64,000 nt of DNA, from NCBI GenBank assembly GCA_023313575.1, contig JAJTTP010000003.1:3410001-3474000 (forward strand), written 5' to 3'. The notes beneath the pieces were generated by a model. The model searched no databases and was not told where the DNA came from. It worked only from the letters and a program-made list of their open reading frames with translations. This stretch comes from Eutypella sp. D-1. Lineage: Eukaryota > Ascomycota > Sordariomycetes > Xylariales > Diatrypaceae. A program made the translations under genes and the position numbers. Of the stretch, positions 60,670 through 64,000 are shown piece after piece; position 1 is the stretch's first letter; each line of letters begins with the position of its first letter.

Positions 60670-61941
60670 CTACCCGATAAGACTGTACAATTCGCTCTTC
60701 ACCTTCTCGCACCACTTCATATACCTAATACCTTGAATAAGCTTTCCAAAACCTAGCATAGCTCGCCTCTCAGCCGAGGAAAGAGAGGTAGCAGGTTGCT
60801 TCCAAGAAGCCAGAACTTGTTCTAGTTAATTAAATGGACTTGAGCGATTGACATGCTATCATGGAGTCCACTCACCCCATACCAGCAGTACGAGACGTAA
60901 TCGTCCTTTTCGTCATAGCTAGAGACGAAGCCAGCTAGGCAGCGTAAACCTAGGGCAATGAACACGATGCTTGCGGCCACTGGTGGTTGCCATAGTGCAA
61001 TCAAGCCAATTGTCCAAGCCGTAGTCATGACAGCGAGAGACCAACGGGCCAACGGCTGGGAAAGCAATAAAGGTATTGTTTTGCGGCCCATGGTGGCATC
61101 GGCAGAGCGATCACGGAAGTCCTGAGCGTGACCCTACATGATGTTATCTCGTACCAAGTCTCTGTTAGGGCGTATCACAGTCGCACCTACCGTGGTCGCG
61201 AATATGGCGCCTATCATGAACACAGCGATAGCTTTCGAGCCACGCAGCTCCTTCCCGTGATCTAAGGAAATTTAAGCACATACCACATACTAGAGATGAA
61301 TGGAATAATGGACCTACCAAGTATGATGGTGGTACCCCAGCAGTAACATGCGAGACCTATGGCTCCAATGATATTCTTCACGATGGGAATTGCAGCCAAG
61401 CCTCCTTCGTTGTATATCAGGATTGCAACCGAATAGGTCAGAGTGCACGGGACTGTGTTCGCATAGAAGGCTAAAGCCCACATCAGTGTAAATAACACGT
61501 AGTATAGTATACTTGCATTATCCAAAGATATACGGCCAGAAGGCAGGGGCCGATGCGGCTTTGCGATCCTATCTTCGTCTATGCCGTCGATCTGATAGGT
61601 GGAGTAAGTAGACTATCACATTCTATAAAGTTGAAGAACACACCTACCTGGTTCTTAACCTATTGCGATGTTGGTGAGTGTTTAGCCAAGCTCGGGAGGG
61701 AATCATCATGGGCATACCTGGAAGGTAAGCAAATGTAGTTGGTTCCAAAGAAATCCCTTCAATACCACGGGCAAGCTTGATGGGCCGGCGAGCACAAGGG
61801 CCACAGCCATCTACTCCGCGTCTAAGTAGCAGTCCTACAAAGCCATTGCGCAGTACATACTGAGGGTAATGTGGCAGCGGGGATATCAGATTTGCCAAAC
61901 AGGTATAGAGTCTGAACGAACTCGACAAGTCGAGTTCCCAT
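60670..61941 (-). CDS. UbiA-type membrane prenyltransferase or terpene cyclase
   Basis: Seven exons on the minus strand: 61861-61941, 61718-61810, 61648-61659, 61318-61591, 61191-61261, 60876-61133, 60670-60822, giving 313 residues. UbiA enzymes are multi-helix membrane proteins that use Mg-bound prenyl diphosphates. The first Asp-rich motif is N61-Q-I-D64-G-I-D67-E-D69, followed by RIAKPHRPLPSGRIS; its N-Q comes from a 12-nt microexon. The second is D182-F-R-D185-R-S-A-D189 in GHAQDFRD. Hydrophobic helices fill the rest, for example MAVALVLAGPSSLPVVLKGF and ILYYVLFTLMWALAFYA. All junctions keep frame. Expression may be low, since codon use is not GC-biased. In fungi this family includes prenyltransferases and a membrane terpene cyclase of the fumagillin type; which reaction applies here cannot be told from sequence alone. 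It is divergent from the P450. Confidence 0.85.
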
Positions 61942-62526
61942 CCGAAAAGAATTCTGCATTGCTCGAAATCTCCAACTTGGTTAAATGCCAAACTTTCAGG
62001 ATACAGACGCTGTCAACGTTTCCACTTCAAACAATGCGAGCAGGCTAGGATGATGGCATTATATCCTCATTCACAACCAAACTTGTCAAAACCTGCCCGA
62101 CTGCCCTTGCATTGTCCATACGATGACTTCTAATACATTTACGTCAACATGCGATTAGGTGGTGTTGTAATTTGTAACTATTCCTTGCAACAAAAGTACC
62201 GATTTCCTATTTGGGAATACCACCGAAGTCATTACTGGCCGTTATTCAGTTAGTGGATTTTCGCCGATTAAAAACATATTTGGAAAGTTCCGAGGCCTCG
62301 TTGGGCCGCTCGCCGCTCCAACCAAGACAGCTCATCAAGTTCATGGTCAAATACGTAGCTGGGCCATAAATTCTCGCGGGGGCCTGACGGAGCGGGCAGT
62401 TCGTCTTATGCGACACTAGGTTTCTAAGATCGAAGCAGACGATACATGCAACTTCTCAAGAAGCTGCTTCTTATGCAAGACTTTATTCTTATCTGACTGG
62501 GGGCTCTATTTCCTCCCAAAGGCAGC
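61942..62526. promoter_or_regulatory. Bidirectional promoter between the UbiA and P450 genes
   Basis: 585 bases separate the two divergent start codons. It includes a perfect 10-bp palindrome CGAGGCCTCG at 62291-62300, a plausible site for a cluster regulator such as a Zn2Cys6 factor. Otherwise it is AT-leaning, with no gene. Confidence 0.5.
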
Positions 62527-64000
62527 ATGATTCCTTATAATATCTCTGTTGAAGTCACCCTTGTGGCATCGATAGTTCTCATCGGTCTACTGTTGTATCA
62601 AAAACAATCAAGACGCAAGGGGAGGCTGAATGTTCCTCCAGGGCCAACGCCCCTACCCGTTATCGGCAATGTATTCGACCTCCCGCCTAAAGGGGAGGCG
62701 GAATTCCTCCACTGGTTCAAGCACAAGGATACCTATGGTCCCATCAGCTCGATCAATGTGATGGGTCTGACCCTCGTCATATTTCATGACAAAGACGTTG
62801 CATATGCCGTGATGGGAAAGAAGGCTCAGAAGACGGCGGCGAGACCGCAGTTGAACTTTGCCACGCTATGCGGGTTCGAAAACTTCCTCATAACTCATCA
62901 ATACAACACCACATACCGCCTGCACAGAAAGATGGTTCAACAGGAGATAGGCACCAAGGCACTGTCCGCGGGCTTCTATCCCATTCAGGAGAAGGAGGCC
63001 CTTCACTTTACCCTTCAGACTTTGCGTAATCCAGAGAATATCTTACAGCATCTTAAAACGTAAGTTCCATATACTTTCCATGAGGTCACGCAGAAATGAA
63101 CCTAGTAGACTGATGATTCTCTAGTCTGGCTGCCTCTGTGATATTACAGATCACATATGGATATTCGATAGAAAGGAATGGGCCGGATCCACTTGTTAAC
63201 CTGATTGAGCACGCAATGGAGAACCTATCCCAGGCCTTTGTACCGCTCTCTTGGGTTGTGGATGCGGTGCCCGCTATCAAGTACCTTCCCGACTGGTTTC
63301 CCGGCACGTCATACAGGAAAACTGCCCAGGGATGGAGAGCGATCAATGAAGCAGCTGCAGAGCTCCCCTACTCATTCGTGAAGCGGCAATTGGCACACCA
63401 GACGCATCGGCCATCATACACGTCCAACTTGTTGGAGAAACATATGACAAAGACAGGCCACGACGTGACCTGGGCGTCGGAGGATGAAGAGGCTATCAAG
63501 TGGTCTGCGGTCAGCCTGTACGCCGCAGGCTCGGATAGTACTGTCGCCATCATTACTAGTGTCGTTCTTGCACTAGTTATGTTTCCCGAAGTGCAGGAAA
63601 GGGCACAAGAAGAGATTGACCGAGTTGTTGGCGCCGATCGACTGCCTAACTTCGCGGATAGAGAAAACATGCCTTATATGGATGGCATTGTGAAGGAAGC
63701 ATGGCGGTGGAATCCCGTTGGACCAGTGGGCCTGACCCATAAAGCGGAAGAGGACATCATTTGCGGCGAATATATCATTCCCAAGGGATCATATCTCCTC
63801 CCCTCGCTATGGTGGTTCTTGCACGACCCGAAGGACTACTCGGATCCACATATTTTCAAGCCTGAGAGATATCTTGAACCCCTCAACGAGCCTGATCCAA
63901 GTGATCTCGCATTCGGCTACGGGCGTCGATCTTGTGCCGGTCGCTTCTTCGCAGACGCGAGCGTTTACATCACAGTCGCTCAGCTTCTCGCCGCATTCCA
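62527..64000 (+). CDS. Cytochrome P450, 3' end beyond the window
   Basis: Exons 62527-63059 and 63125-beyond 64000 (65-nt intron; HLKT joins LAASVILQITYGYS). At least 470 residues are visible. A membrane anchor lies at about residues 8-25, then the hinge NVPPGPTPLPVIGN. The I-helix is YAAGSDST, the K-helix ExxR is EAWR, and the haem-binding loop is FGYGRRSCAGRFF with the iron-ligating Cys at residue 448. All motifs are intact, so it should be an active microsomal monooxygenase using NADPH-P450 reductase. The overall look resembles the OrdA-like P450s common in fungal metabolite clusters. Its divergent arrangement with the UbiA gene suggests it oxidises that enzyme's product. Roughly 50-60 residues are missing at the C terminus only because the window ends. 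Confidence 0.92.

Noticed and set aside
61811..61860. Frameshift in the UbiA gene between its first two exons
   Set aside because: On rereading, the donor follows TCA directly (TCA|GTATGT), so both exons are in phase 0 and the gene is intact.

Overview
The window is nuclear DNA of a filamentous ascomycete (Pezizomycotina, probably a Sordariomycete). Genes have one to seven exons with short GT-AG introns (about 44-160 nt). Recognisable products are fungal: Arp8 of INO80, Mediator MED10, 3-isopropylmalate dehydrogenase, a DUF7025-type AAA ATPase and fungal-type P450 and UbiA enzymes. Repeats are saturated with C-to-T changes of the kind made by repeat-induced point mutation (RIP). Assignments rest on reading the translations; no database search was possible.

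Layout. 1-43 kb is ordinary euchromatin with wide spacers: a proline-rich protein (3.8-4.7 kb, -), arp8 (6.4-8.9 kb, +), a sulfotransferase-like membrane protein (11.0-12.1 kb, +), a secreted phytase-like/esterase-like protein (12.5-14.3 kb, -), MED10 (16.1-16.8 kb, +), leu2 (17.9-19.5 kb, -), a PHD-finger protein (20.9-24.2 kb, -), a 6.2 kb stretch without a supported gene, a DUF7025-type AAA ATPase (30.4-32.7 kb, +), a 93-residue membrane protein (33.8-34.2 kb, +), a LIM-domain protein with an internal TAG (34.7-37.1 kb, -) and a basic Ser/Lys-rich protein (38.3-40.6 kb, -).

41.6-64 kb looks like part of a secondary-metabolism locus. It holds an O-methyltransferase with one unresolved exon junction, a 15 kb AT-rich block, then a UbiA-type membrane prenyltransferase or terpene cyclase and a divergently transcribed cytochrome P450 that runs off the window. 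The AT-rich block contains three solo LTRs and two full-length, heavily mutated Ty3/Gypsy elements lying tail to tail, each with its own 5-bp target duplication, which together form a 13.8 kb inverted repeat. A 634-bp element with terminal inverted repeats lies beyond it.

The points most worth a second look are the in-frame TAG where a LIM zinc knuckle continues uninterrupted (a candidate for A-to-I stop recoding or a fresh nonsense mutation), a 12-nt microexon carrying part of the UbiA metal-binding motif, the candidate terpenoid cluster split by the retroelement palindrome, and a six-fold 9-bp tandem array in the arp8 leader.
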